Shown: positions 49,826 to 57,661, numbered from the stretch's first letter. The stretch: DNA of 64,000 nucleotides from Actinomadura alba (GCF_014323705.1 NZ_JABVEC010000001.1:248001-312000), one strand, 5' to 3'. The notes: a model not told the origin generated them from the sequence alone. Numbers and translations: made by a program.

Positions 49826-51076
49826 GTGAAATTCTCGATCTTCCTCAACCCGCAGATCCCCGGGTCCGGTTTCAGCGCCGAGGAGAACGCCAAGGCGAGG
49901 CGGCCGATCGGCCGGGACGTGGAGTCCTATCAGAGGCTTCTGCACGAGGTACGTGAGATCGCCGTGCACGCCGACCAGATCGGCTTCGACGCCCTCATGA
50001 TGACCGAGCACCACTTCCACTCGGAGGGCTTCGAGTTCTCGGTGAACCCGCTGATGTTCCTCACCGATCTGGCGGCGCGAACCGAGCGGATCCTGTTCGC
50101 GCCGCTCGGCCTGGTGCTTCCCGCGTGGGACCCGATCCGGGCGGCCGAGGACGTGGCGCTGCTCGACCAGTTCTGCAAGGGACGGCTCCGGCTCGGGGTG
50201 GCGCGCGGCTACCAGAGCCGCTGGGCCAACGTGCTCGGCCAGCGCTGGCAGGCGGCCGCCGCGCGATCGGACGGCTCGCAGACCGACACCCGCAACTTCG
50301 ACGTGTTCGGCGAGATCCTCCACATCATGAAGCTGGCGTGGACCCAGGACACGCTGAAGTACAAGAGCGACGTCGTGGACTACGAGGTCCCCTTCCCGCA
50401 CGAGGGCATCGAAGGCTGGCCGGCGGCTGAGTGGACCAGGACGTTCGGCGCGCCGGGCGAGATCGACGAAGAGGGCGTGATCCGCGCCGTGTCGGTGTGC
50501 CCCAAGCCGTACCAGGACCCCCACCCCGAGCTGTGGCAGCCCTTCACCATCTCGGACCGGTCGGTGATCCGCGCCGCGCAGGAGGACATCCTGCCGTGGA
50601 TGTTCACCCCGAACCCCGACGAGCACGCCGCCAAGGCGAAGCTGTACCAGGAGGAGGCGGCCAAGCACGGGCGCGACTACAAGCTCGGCGAGCACACCGG
50701 GATCCTCAAGATCATCGGGATGGCCGACACCCGTGAGGAGGCCATCGCGACGTACGGCCAGGGTATGCAGAAGGACTTCGCCGCCTTCTTCGGCCCGTTC
50801 GGCTACCTGGAGGTCCTGCGCCAGAAGGAGGACGACAAGCACCAGCCGATCAGCCCGGAGAAGGGCGACTTCAAGCGCATGAACGACGTCGAGATGGCGC
50901 TGCTCGGCGGCCCGGACGACGTCAAGCGCGGCATCCAGCGGATGCTCGACCGGATGCCCGACCTGGAATGGTTCGGCCTGTTCATGCAGGGCCAGCAGGG
51001 TGTACTGCCGCTCGACACGGTGAAGCGCAACCTGGAGCTGTTCGCCACCAAGGTCATCCCCGAGTTCCACGACTGA
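49826..51076 (+). CDS. Luciferase-like FMN-dependent monooxygenase
   Basis: A 416-residue LLM protein, longer than the F420 types. KFSIFLNPQIPGSGFSAEENA leads into DALMMTEHHFHSEGFEFS (luciferase-alpha EHHF motif), RILFAPLGLVLPAWDPIRAAED and RLRLGVARGYQSRWANVLG. Extended central and C-terminal insertions (~125-200, ~300-350) are present. The GTG at 49826 has AAGGAGAAG just upstream, 15 bases after the hydrolase stop. The EHHF motif and length point to an FMNH2/O2 monooxygenase. It is probably co-transcribed with the hydrolase and the next LLM gene. Confidence 0.85.
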   Translation: MKFSIFLNPQIPGSGFSAEENAKARRPIGRDVESYQRLLHEVREIAVHADQIGFDALMMTEHHFHSEGFEFSVNPLMFLTDLAARTERILFAPLGLVLPAWDPIRAAEDVALLDQFCKGRLRLGVARGYQSRWANVLGQRWQAAAARSDGSQTDTRNFDVFGEILHIMKLAWTQDTLKYKSDVVDYEVPFPHEGIEGWPAAEWTRTFGAPGEIDEEGVIRAVSVCPKPYQDPHPELWQPFTISDRSVIRAAQEDILPWMFTPNPDEHAAKAKLYQEEAAKHGRDYKLGEHTGILKIIGMADTREEAIATYGQGMQKDFAAFFGPFGYLEVLRQKEDDKHQPISPEKGDFKRMNDVEMALLGGPDDVKRGIQRMLDRMPDLEWFGLFMQGQQGVLPLDTVKRNLELFATKVIPEFHD

Positions 51077-51133
51077 GCGGCCAGAGGGCTGCGACCCTGC
51101 GGACAACGGCGAGATCACGACTTGGAGGGCGGC

Positions 51134-52012
51134 GTGGAGTTCTGGCTCGGAGCGGCTTTCGTCGACACGCACGAGTTCGTTCCGCTGGCCGAGGGGGCGG
51201 AGCGGTTCGGCTACGACGTGATCGCGGTGTCGGACCACATCTTCTATACCGACTACCAGGCGTCGTATCCCTATTCGGAGACCGGCGCACCGCCGTACGA
51301 GCCGGGGACCCACTGGCCGGACGTGTGGGTCACGATCGGCGCCATGGCCGCCGTCACCCATCGCGTGCGGTTCGCCACCAACGTCTATGTCGCCCCGGCG
51401 CGGGACCTGTTCACCGTGGCGAAGGCCGTGTCGACAGCGGCCGTTCTTTCGCACGACCGTACGATCTTCGGGGTCGGCGTCGGCTGGTGCGAGGACGAGT
51501 TCCGGCAGACCGGCCAGGACTTCCGCACCAGGGGCAGGCGGCTCGACGAGATGATCCCGGCCCTGCAAGAGCTGTGGAAGGGCGGAACGGTCGAGCACCA
51601 CGGCGCCGCCTACGACTTCGGCCCGCTCAGCATCGCGCCGGTGCCGACCGAGCCGGTGCCGATCTACATCGGCGGGGACAGCGACGCGGCGTTGCGGCGC
51701 GCCGCCCGGATCGGCGACGGCTGGATCGGCAACCGCATCTACCGCGAGGACGCGCTCGCCGCGCTCCTCGACCGGCTGTCGGGGTTCCTCGCCGAGCAGG
51801 GCCGCACTCTGGACGATCTGAAGGTGATCGCGCCGATCAGGGCGATGCCGAGCGCCGACCTGTACCGCAGATGGGCCGAGCGAGGCGTTAACGGCACCAT
51901 GGCCGCCCCGTGGTGGCTCGCCACCGACGAGGAGCGGCGGCGCTACGACGGCCTTGACCTGAAGCTCGCCACCATGGAGCGCTTCGCCGCCGAGGTCATG
52001 GCCGAGATGTGA
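51134..52012 (+). CDS. LLM-class F420-dependent oxidoreductase
   Basis: A 292-residue LLM barrel: VEFWLGAAFVDTHEFVPLAEG, YDVIAVSDHIFYTDYQAS, HRVRFATNVYVAPARD, TIFGVGVGWCEDEFRQTG and PVPIYIGGDSDAALRRAARIGDGWIGN. The pattern is F420-dependent LLM. The GTG at 51134 was chosen with GGAGG 6 bases upstream; the TTG at 51122 is an alternative. It is 57 bases after the FMN-type LLM and is the last gene of the operon. Having an F420 and an FMN enzyme together suggests sequential reduction and oxygenation. Confidence 0.85.
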   Translation: MEFWLGAAFVDTHEFVPLAEGAERFGYDVIAVSDHIFYTDYQASYPYSETGAPPYEPGTHWPDVWVTIGAMAAVTHRVRFATNVYVAPARDLFTVAKAVSTAAVLSHDRTIFGVGVGWCEDEFRQTGQDFRTRGRRLDEMIPALQELWKGGTVEHHGAAYDFGPLSIAPVPTEPVPIYIGGDSDAALRRAARIGDGWIGNRIYREDALAALLDRLSGFLAEQGRTLDDLKVIAPIRAMPSADLYRRWAERGVNGTMAAPWWLATDEERRRYDGLDLKLATMERFAAEVMAEM

Positions 52013-52089
52013 CGCCCCGCTAGGCCGAGTGGTCCAGTAGGAACGGACCGGAGAGCCGGCGGAATAGGCCGCCGGACCGTGCGGCGAGG

Positions 52090-53064
52090 TCAAACCAGCA
52101 GCAGCGTCTTCCCGAGAGCGCTGCGCGCCGCGATCGCGGCGTGGGCGTCGGCAGCCTGCTCCAACGGGAAGGTCTGGCCGATGACCGGGCGAATCCGCCC
52201 CTCAGCCGCGAGCCACAGCGCCCTCTCGACCCGCTCCTTCGCCTCTGCCGGGGCGGAGTTGTTCAGGTCCATGAGGCCGGTCGCCCGCACACCTCGCTGT
52301 TCGGCCGTGTGCGGATCGACCTGGGCGAAACCGCTGGACGTCCCGTAGCTCACGAACCTGCCGCCGTGGGCCACCGCTTCAAACGCCTCGGTGCCGAGCG
52401 GACCGCCGGCGCCGTCGAGGACGACGTTCGCCCCGTTGCCGCCGGTCGCCGCGTGCACCTTGTCGATCCAACCTGCTTCGGTGTAGTCGAACGCCTTCTC
52501 GGCGCCCACCTCCCGGGCCAGCTCCAGCTTGCGGGCGCCGCGGGCTGCGGCGACGACGCGGGCCCCGGCCGCGCGCGCGAGCTGCACGACCAACGCCCCC
52601 GTGCCGCCTGCGGCCGCGGTGATCAGCACCCAGTCGCCTTCCTTGATCCCGGCGACGTCGGTGATGTTCACCGCCGTGGGACCGTCGTGCAGGAGCGCCG
52701 CCGCCTCTTGGAGGCCCAAGCCATCGGGCACCGGCGTCAGCTCCTCTACGGCGACCGCGATCTGCTCCGCATAGCCGCCGTCCGATGTTGCGACGGCGAC
52801 GCGGCGTCCGGTCCAGTCGTGGTCGACGCCCTCCCCCACCGCGATCACGTGTCCGGTGCCACCGTGGCCAGGCACGTACGGAGGACGGAGTGGAAAATAG
52901 TCCTTGCCCGCGCCGCTGCGCAGCAGCGTGTCGAGGAAGATGATGTCGGCAACGGATATGCCCACTACGACCTGCCCCGGACCCGCGACGGGGTCGGGCC
53001 CCTTGTCCACTTCCAGCACCTCAGGGCCGCCGAATCGGTTCACCAGTACCTGCCGCATGACCAT
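52090..53064 (-). CDS. Zinc-independent quinone-oxidoreductase-type MDR
   Basis: A 324-residue MDR protein without structural-zinc cysteines. PGHGGTGHVIAVGEGVDHDWTG lies in the catalytic domain and VLITAAAGGTGALVVQLARAAGARVVAAARG is the NADPH-binding site; DPHTAEQRGVRATGLMD follows. It resembles QorA-like NADPH:quinone or enone reductases. The ATG at 53064 has AGAGGTGTG upstream. A MerR-type promoter with a 19-base spacer (53105-53135) precedes it, which points to induction by stress or electrophiles; no MerR gene is next to it. The protein is convergent with the LLM operon. Confidence 0.87.
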   Translation of the reverse strand: MVMRQVLVNRFGGPEVLEVDKGPDPVAGPGQVVVGISVADIIFLDTLLRSGAGKDYFPLRPPYVPGHGGTGHVIAVGEGVDHDWTGRRVAVATSDGGYAEQIAVAVEELTPVPDGLGLQEAAALLHDGPTAVNITDVAGIKEGDWVLITAAAGGTGALVVQLARAAGARVVAAARGARKLELAREVGAEKAFDYTEAGWIDKVHAATGGNGANVVLDGAGGPLGTEAFEAVAHGGRFVSYGTSSGFAQVDPHTAEQRGVRATGLMDLNNSAPAEAKERVERALWLAAEGRIRPVIGQTFPLEQAADAHAAIAARSALGKTLLLV

Positions 53065-53104
53065 CACACCTCTCGCGCCGACCATCTCGATGTCTTCGCC
53101 GAGC

Positions 53105-53135
53105 AGTCTGGAACCTCAATCAAGCTTCAGGTCAA
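53105..53135 (-). promoter_or_regulatory. MerR-family-type promoter and operator
   Basis: On the minus strand TTGACC (-35, 53130-53135) and CAGACT (-10, 53105-53110) are separated by 19 bases. The spacer holds the dyad ACCTGAAGCTTGATTGAGGT (53113-53132). An over-long spacer filled by an ACCT...AGGT dyad is the hallmark of MerR-activated promoters. Confidence 0.65.
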
Positions 53136-53342
53136 ATCGGAGCTCCCGGCCCTCCACCCGGGTCCATGCCACCAGCCCGGGTTTCTGGCGTATCTGAGTC
53201 ATGCCCCACGCTCAACTTCTATGGCCCAACAGGCGGGGACCACCACCTCGGCTACGCCGCCCCTGGTGCGGCGATCCTTGACGGCGCCCCGCCTCGCCCC
53301 TGGCGGTCCCCGTAGTGCCGTCAGACCGTCCGCGCCGGCGCT

Positions 53343-54023
53343 CTACAGCGGCCGTGCGCCGACACGGGCGACGGCGCGTACGGGCGCTCCGTCGGCGGCG
53401 GCCAGCGGAAGCGGGAACAGGGTGACCTCGATCGCCATGCCCGACGCCTGCGCCCGCAGCAGCCGGTCGAGACCGGTGAGGTTCTCGGCAATGACGGCCC
53501 CGGCTCCGCACAGCGCCCGGTGGGCGGCGAGCGAGAAATCCTCCCCCTCCCCTGGGGTGCGATCGACGCTGAGCGCGTCGATGCCGACCGTACGGACTCC
53601 GGCCGCGACGACGGCCTCGGCGGTGGCCGGCTCCAGCCAGGGGTGCGCCAGGTAGTCATCGCTCCCCCAGTGCGCGGACCAGCCCGTGGCGAACAGCAGG
53701 ACCACGCCGGGGCGCAGCCGATCCGCCACCCCTTCGAGGAGACGGGCACCGATGGGCGCGCGCGGCGCGAGCCCGCGCACGTCGGCCACCACCACCGGGC
53801 CCGTGAACCGCCCGAGCGGCAGATCCTCCAGCCTCGGCAGGGCGTCGTCCACGTGGTACGGCGCGTCGACATGGGTACCCGACTGCGAGCCCATGTGCAC
53901 CCGGAGCACATTGACCCCCGCCTCGGCAACCGTCAGCGCGGGCGCCACCGACACCTCGGGGTCACCTGGATAGACCGGCATTCCCGACGCGATGGGCACC
54001 GACAGATCGACCAGCTCGTCCAC
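53343..54023 (-). CDS. Cyclase-family (kynurenine-formamidase-like) metal hydrolase
   Basis: A 226-residue KynB-type protein: VDLSVPIASGMPVYPGDPEVSV at the N-terminus and the metal site GSQSGTHVDAPYHVDDALP (~45-62). FATGWSAHWGSDDYLAHPWL, RTVGIDALSVDRTPGEG and EVTLFPLPLAAADGAPVRAVA follow. The length is normal for kynurenine formamidase/cyclase enzymes, but no kyn genes are nearby. The GTG start is at 54023. A truncated paralogue of its first 45 codons is at 56272-56406 and a 31-base exact fragment is at 54215-54245, so the locus has been duplicated and broken. Confidence 0.85.
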   Translation of the reverse strand: MDELVDLSVPIASGMPVYPGDPEVSVAPALTVAEAGVNVLRVHMGSQSGTHVDAPYHVDDALPRLEDLPLGRFTGPVVVADVRGLAPRAPIGARLLEGVADRLRPGVVLLFATGWSAHWGSDDYLAHPWLEPATAEAVVAAGVRTVGIDALSVDRTPGEGEDFSLAAHRALCGAGAVIAENLTGLDRLLRAQASGMAIEVTLFPLPLAAADGAPVRAVARVGARPL

Positions 54024-54214
54024 ACCGCCACGGTAGGCCCCTCGGCGGGGCTGCCGTCCATTGCCGTGACACACGACTCACGATCCAAGTGCGGGTCTGA
54101 GGGCGAGGGAGGACTTACCGCTCAGGCCGTGTCCGCAACGCGGCAACCGACTCCACCAGGCCGGCACGCTCGAGCGCGCTCAGCACATCGTCGATCGTCT
54201 CTGGTGGGTTTCGT

Positions 54215-54245
54215 CCAGCCTCGGCAGGGCGTCGTCCACGTGGTA
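54215..54245 (-). repeat. 31-base duplicate of an internal cyclase segment
   Basis: Identical to 53828-53858 inside the cyclase gene. It lies in the gene-free stretch 54024-54439, which otherwise holds a minus-strand frame (54115-54312) ending ETIDDVLSALERAGLVESVAALR of unknown origin and an IS5 fragment. It marks an old rearrangement. Confidence 0.8.
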
Positions 54246-54346
54246 AGAGCTCGCGCGGATAGGCGCGATGGAGAACCCCAGGAGCAGAACAGGCACCGAG
54301 CCTGGTGATCACGGAGTTGCGACGCTCTGTGATCGCCGGGAGACCT

Positions 54347-54440
54347 GTGCCTGCACTGCCATCATGGCTGACCGACCCCCTGTGGGACCGATTCGTGGTG
54401 CTGCCACAGCGCCCGATCTACGATCCGGCCCATCCGCTTC
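54347..54440 (+). pseudogene. IS5-like transposase, N-terminal fragment
   Basis: Starting at the GTG at 54347, the frame reads VPALPSWLTDPLWDRFVVLPQRPIYDPAHPL, the standard opening of actinobacterial IS5-family transposases (shown here in part only). It breaks after about 30 codons at the end of the HxlR gene. No active site remains. The C-terminal half of such a transposase is at 55838-56269 in the opposite orientation. Confidence 0.75.
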
Positions 54441-54817
54441 TATCGCCGAACCGTCGCGGCAACGTTAACGGAGACCTTTTCGGCCCCGATCCGCCGCATG
54501 CGTTCGGTGCCCCATCTTCCCAGGGGGGCCAGGGCAGCGTTGAGCGAGACGCCGTGCTCCGTCAGGGAGTACTCCACCTTCGGCGGCACCTCGCGGTACA
54601 CCTCCCGATGCACGAGCCCGTCTTCTTCCATCTCCCGCAGATGTTGAATCAGCATCTTTTCGCTGACGCCCGGCAGACCGCGTCGGAGCTCGGCGAACCG
54701 GCGGGTCCCGTAGTTGTGCAACTCCCAAAGGATCAGGGACTTCCACTTCCCGGCGACTACGTCCATCGCGGTGTCAATGCCGCAGAAGTAGGGGCCACGT
54801 CGTGCTGAAGTTGCCAT
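54440..54817 (-). CDS. HxlR-family transcriptional regulator
   Basis: A 125-residue HxlR winged helix: CGIDTAMDVVAGKWKSLILWELHNYGTRRFAELRR, VSEKMLIQHLREMEEDGLVHREVYREVPPKVEYSLTEHG. The N-terminal Cys (YFCGID) is in the position of the redox-sensing Cys of HypR/QorR-type members. The ATG at 54817 has GGAGGGG upstream. It is divergent from the imine-reductase-like gene, with two dyads between them, so it probably represses that gene in response to an electrophile or oxidant. The C-terminus runs into an IS5 fragment, so the last residues may be altered. Confidence 0.88.
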   Translation of the reverse strand: MATSARRGPYFCGIDTAMDVVAGKWKSLILWELHNYGTRRFAELRRGLPGVSEKMLIQHLREMEEDGLVHREVYREVPPKVEYSLTEHGVSLNAALAPLGRWGTERMRRIGAEKVSVNVAATVRR

Positions 54818-54836
54818 CCGCCCCTCCAAGGCCTAC

Positions 54837-54868
54837 TTACCTTCAGGTGGGTATCTGACTAATTAGTC
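54837..54868. promoter_or_regulatory. Two dyads between HxlR and the imine-reductase-like gene
   Basis: TTACCTTCAGGTGGGTA (54837-54853; TACC-N8-GGTA with inner ACCT/AGGT) resembles HxlR-type operators. It is followed directly by the perfect 12-bp palindrome GACTAATTAGTC (54857-54868). Both lie in the only AT-rich part of the intergenic region. Confidence 0.6.
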
Positions 54869-54938
54869 GGTACTGGTCAACCCTACCGGCAGCGGAGAGG
54901 ATCTCCCCGAACGACGAACACGAGGGGAGCCCCGAAAC

Positions 54939-55814
54939 ATGACAACCAACGACAGCGTCCAGGTGAGCGTTCTCGGACTGGGCGCGATGGGTAACGTTCT
55001 CGCAGCCGCCTTGGTGGAGGCCGGACACGCGACAACGGTCTGGAACCGCTCAGCGGGAAAGGCGGACAACCTGGTTGCGCAGGGGGCGCAGGCGGCCGCC
55101 ACGGCAGGCGACGCGGTCCGGGCCAGCCGGTTGGTGATTGCATGCCTGCTGGACCACGCGTCGGTCCACGAGGTGCTCGATCCGCTCGCCGACGAGTTGG
55201 TCGGACGAACGTTGATCAACGTGACCACGACGTCACCGGAGCAGTCGCGCGAGATGGCCGCCTGGGCGGCCGATGCCGGGGTCGCGTACCTGGACGGCGG
55301 CATCATGGCCGTCCCGGCAATGATCGGCCAGCCCGGGGCATCGATCCTCTACAGCGGATCGGCCGCCGTTTTCGACCAGTACAAGCCGCTGCTCGACCTG
55401 TGGGGAACCAGTACCTACTTCGGCAAGGATGCCGGGCTGGCGTCTCTGTACGACCTCGCCCTGCTCGCGGGCATGTACGTCATGTTCGCCGGATTCATGC
55501 ACGGCGCCGCCATGGTCGCGCCGGCCGGCATCACGGCGGGCGAGTTCGCCGCCATGGCCGCACCGTGGCAGACCGCCATGACCGGTGCGTTCCAAGGGTT
55601 CGCTGCGGTCATCGACGGAGGGGACTACACCGTCGAGGGGCAGCAGAGCCTTGAGTTCTCCAACCTCAGTGACCTCCTGGCCGCCAGTTCCGACCAGGGC
55701 ATCAGCACCGAGGTGGTCGCCATGGTCCAGCGGCTCATCCAGCGCCAGATCGATGCGGGCCACGGAGAGGAAGGCTTCGCCCGAATCTTCGAGAGCATCA
55801 AGCAACCGGGCTAA
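54939..55814 (+). CDS. NAD(P)-dependent imine-reductase/beta-hydroxyacid-dehydrogenase-like enzyme
   Basis: 291 residues. The N-terminal Rossmann domain has VSVLGLGAMGNVLAAALVEAGHATTVWNRSAGKAD; Arg after strand 2 implies NADPH. A linker helix (VAYLDGGIMAVPAMIGQPGA) and a C-terminal helical dimerisation domain (~160-285) follow. The catalytic Lys of hydroxyisobutyrate dehydrogenases (GxxxK) is not seen; the position reads ASLYDLALL, with a Tyr/Asp as in imine reductases. This favours an IRED-like enzyme. It is controlled by the divergent HxlR regulator. The module is flanked by IS5 fragments and cyclase duplicates, suggesting acquisition. Confidence 0.84.
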   Translation: MTTNDSVQVSVLGLGAMGNVLAAALVEAGHATTVWNRSAGKADNLVAQGAQAAATAGDAVRASRLVIACLLDHASVHEVLDPLADELVGRTLINVTTTSPEQSREMAAWAADAGVAYLDGGIMAVPAMIGQPGASILYSGSAAVFDQYKPLLDLWGTSTYFGKDAGLASLYDLALLAGMYVMFAGFMHGAAMVAPAGITAGEFAAMAAPWQTAMTGAFQGFAAVIDGGDYTVEGQQSLEFSNLSDLLAASSDQGISTEVVAMVQRLIQRQIDAGHGEEGFARIFESIKQPG

Positions 55815-55837
55815 ATGCTCGCGCGACGGGCCCAGGG

Positions 55838-56269
55838 TCATGGTCGCCTGGTGGGGCGCTCGTCCCAGCGGTGGGTGGTCCAGGCGCGGCGGATGAGGCT
55901 ACAGACGGTGATGATTGCGTCGGCCAGGTCGAAGAACGCCTCGACGACGCGTGTACACCGTTCGTAGCAGCGCGCCAGCCGGGTGAAGGCGTTGTGCCAT
56001 GCGTTCGTCCGCTCGATGTGCCAGCGCTGCGTGGCCTGAACGGGGGCTTTGACGCCCTTGCGGGCGATCTCGCCGATCAGGTCGCGGCCTTCCAGCAGGT
56101 CGCGGGTCTTGCCGGAGTCATAGCCCGCGTCCAGGTGAACAGTGATGTTGTCGGGCAGCGGGCCGAGGTCGTCCAGCAGGTCCAGGGTGGGCGCCAGGAG
56201 AGGTGAGTCGTTGCGGTTGGCCGGGGCCAGCACTCGGCCCAGCGGGATGCCGTAGCCCTCGACCAGCAA
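55838..56269 (-). pseudogene. IS5-like transposase, C-terminal fragment
   Basis: 143 codons matching the C-terminal half of an IS5-family DDE transposase: IPLGRVLAPANRNDSPLLAPTL, the second Asp in VHLDAGYDSGKTRDLL and the Glu in RWHIERTNAWHNAFTRLARC, then FFDLADAIITVCSLIRRAW. The N-terminal part with the first Asp is missing and is replaced by a cyclase-gene fragment at 56272. It cannot transpose by itself. Confidence 0.85.
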
Positions 56270-56271
56270 AG

Positions 56272-56406
56272 ACCCATGTGCACCCTGAGCACATTGACCT
56301 CCGACTCGGCGATCGTCAGCGCGGGAGTCACCGACACCTCGGGGTCACCGGGATAGACCGGCATTCCGGACGCGATGGACACCGACAGATCGACCAGTTC
56401 GTCCAC
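56272..56406 (-). pseudogene. Truncated cyclase paralogue (first 45 codons)
   Basis: GTG at 56406 opens VDELVDLSVSIASGMPVYPG, a close copy of residues 1-45 of the intact cyclase at 53343-54023, with scattered substitutions. It then meets the transposase fragment. The metal-binding HxD motif is lost. Divergence from the intact copy suggests an old duplication or a second, partly replaced allele. Confidence 0.85.
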
Positions 56407-56437
56407 AACGCAACGGTAGGCCCCCGACGCCGCCTTG

Positions 56438-56497
56438 TTGAGTTGCGGCGTGTCGCGGGTGCGCGCCTCGTGAAACCAACGACACGCCGCAACTCAA
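56438..56497. terminator. Hairpin at the end of the toxin-antitoxin operon
   Basis: TTGAGTTGCGGCGTGTCG (56438-56455) pairs perfectly with CGACACGCCGCAACTCAA (56480-56497), an 18-bp stem with a 24-base loop. The right arm overlaps the stop codon of the HicB-like gene (56494). It probably acts as a terminator, possibly in both directions; it may also mark an insertion-sequence end. Confidence 0.6.
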
Positions 56498-57033
56498 GCG
56501 GCCGTCGAAGCCACGGTCAGGATGCGGCGCCATCCTTCGGCCGACATCTGATGACTCGCTCTCAGCACCATGTCGACGGCGCGGCATACTCGAGCGGTCT
56601 CGATCTCCTCCGGAGGGATGTCGGCCAGTCCATTGGCGACGAGCCACGCAGACACTTCGGCCCAGCTCCACAGGGCTGCTCGGTCACGAGGCACCCTGGG
56701 AGCGGGGAAGTCTCCCGGCCCTCTGCGGCCCCGGACCCAGTGATCAACGGCCGCGAGCGTCCGGCCGATGCGCTCAGCGATCTCGCCCAGCGACACCGTG
56801 TCGTCGCTCACTCCGGTCACGTTCAGCCCGCATGCCTGTCCCTGCTTGACGGCCGACACGATCGCGTCGATGGCCGAGGGTGCCTCACGATCGAACGCGG
56901 CGAATCCTTCGCCGCCGAGCTCGACGTCGAAGGAGACCGTGGCGTCAGCCCATCCGGCTTCATAGAGAGCGTCTGCGAGGGCATCGCCTCCGGCGGGGCC
57001 GGTGAAATGCACCTCGAAGCTGTAGGTGGGCAT
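56494..57033 (-). CDS. HicB-like antitoxin with HTH domain
   Basis: 179 residues. The first ~75 residues (PTYSFEVHFTGPAGGDALADALYEAGWADATVSFD) form a partial RNase-H/HicB-like fold. A central HTH (VSLGEIAERIGRTLAAVDHWVRGRRG, ~100-125) and a helical tail follow. It starts 7 bases after the toxin-like gene, the toxin-first order usual for hicAB. The DNA-binding domain probably recognises the perfect palindrome upstream of the pair (57318-57333). It lacks a close match to classical HicB, so the family call is by architecture and context. Confidence 0.65.
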   Translation of the reverse strand: MPTYSFEVHFTGPAGGDALADALYEAGWADATVSFDVELGGEGFAAFDREAPSAIDAIVSAVKQGQACGLNVTGVSDDTVSLGEIAERIGRTLAAVDHWVRGRRGPGDFPAPRVPRDRAALWSWAEVSAWLVANGLADIPPEEIETARVCRAVDMVLRASHQMSAEGWRRILTVASTAA

Positions 57034-57040
57034 CTGGTGG

Positions 57041-57286
57041 TCACTCTCCCTCGCTGGTCCGCAGAACACGGTGGGGGCAATGTTCGATCGCGCGCCGTAA
57101 CTGCCTGGCATGATGCTCCGGTACCCGCGGCGTCGACCAGATCGACGTCGGCGGTCTGCATCCTGCCCGGCCCCCGGGACAGAAGGCACACCCCCAGGAA
57201 TGGCCCTCGCGCTTCTCGATTCGCCAGCCGGCTTGGATCATTTCTTCGATCGCGGCCCTGATCTCCTTGTTGGGATGGCGACTCAT
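57041..57286 (-). CDS. Small HicA-like toxin
   Basis: 81 residues: HPNKEIRAAIEEMIQAGWRIEKREGHSWGCAFCPG, then SIWSTPRVPEHHARQLRRAIEHCPH. The short dsRBD-like alpha-beta-beta-beta-alpha layout with a His just after the first turn (GHSWG) resembles HicA mRNA interferases, whose catalytic His sits there. Two Cys pairs (CAFC, and a later Cys) may bind metal, which is unusual for HicA. It is followed by an HTH antitoxin-like gene. Toxicity is inferred from operon form only. Confidence 0.6.
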   Translation of the reverse strand: MSRHPNKEIRAAIEEMIQAGWRIEKREGHSWGCAFCPGGRAGCRPPTSIWSTPRVPEHHARQLRRAIEHCPHRVLRTSEGE

Positions 57287-57317
57287 GTCCCCTTCTCCAA
57301 CGGATCATATCCATGGC

Positions 57318-57333
57318 GTTGAGTTAACTCAAC
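57318..57333. promoter_or_regulatory. Perfect 16-bp palindrome, likely TA operator
   Basis: GTTGAGTTAACTCAAC, fully symmetric, 31 bases upstream of the toxin-like start. It is the best candidate site for the HTH antitoxin. The gene-free stretch 57287-57433 holds nothing else clear. Confidence 0.65.
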
Positions 57334-57433
57334 ACCCTGTCTTGTTCGATATCCAGTAGCAGGCCTATCTACCAACCGTCACCGACAGTTCACCAGTGGT
57401 GACCGAAGGGTCATCCGCGCCCGTCACCTACGG

Positions 57434-57661
57434 TCACGGCTGCGCCCTAGCGCGGCTGATCGCTTCGGCGAGCTCTTGCGGGGTGGCCGCCTCGACAAGC
57501 CGTCCCCGCTCGCCGATCGGTATGAAGGCCCACCACCGGCGGGAATGCGGTCCGTACCAGCACGGCAGGCCGAAGTGCTTCCGCAGAGCGGCCACCGCCG
57601 CAGCCCGCGCGGCCTCCGGCGGGACGTTCGGGTCAGGTGGCATCGCCCGGTCGTACGTCAC
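57434..57661 (-). CDS. Small conserved-type hypothetical protein
   Basis: 75 residues ending LVEAATPQELAEAISRARAQP, with a middle part KHFGLPCWYGPHSRRWWAFIPIGERG rich in aromatic residues. I do not recognise a family. The GTG at 57661 overlaps the stop of the preceding gene (GTGA), so it is translationally coupled as the last of three small genes. These run divergent from the XRE regulator, an arrangement often seen around XRE-DUF397 loci in actinomycetes. Confidence 0.65.
   Translation of the reverse strand: MTYDRAMPPDPNVPPEAARAAAVAALRKHFGLPCWYGPHSRRWWAFIPIGERGRLVEAATPQELAEAISRARAQP

Noticed and set aside
49691..52093. Minus-strand open frame of about 800 codons
   Set aside because: Antisense to two clear LLM genes with good starts and ribosome sites; no recognisable protein pattern.
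54115..54312. 65-codon minus-strand frame after the cyclase gene
   Set aside because: It contains the 31-base cyclase fragment in another frame and ends in an unrelated tail; it is more likely rearrangement debris than a gene.
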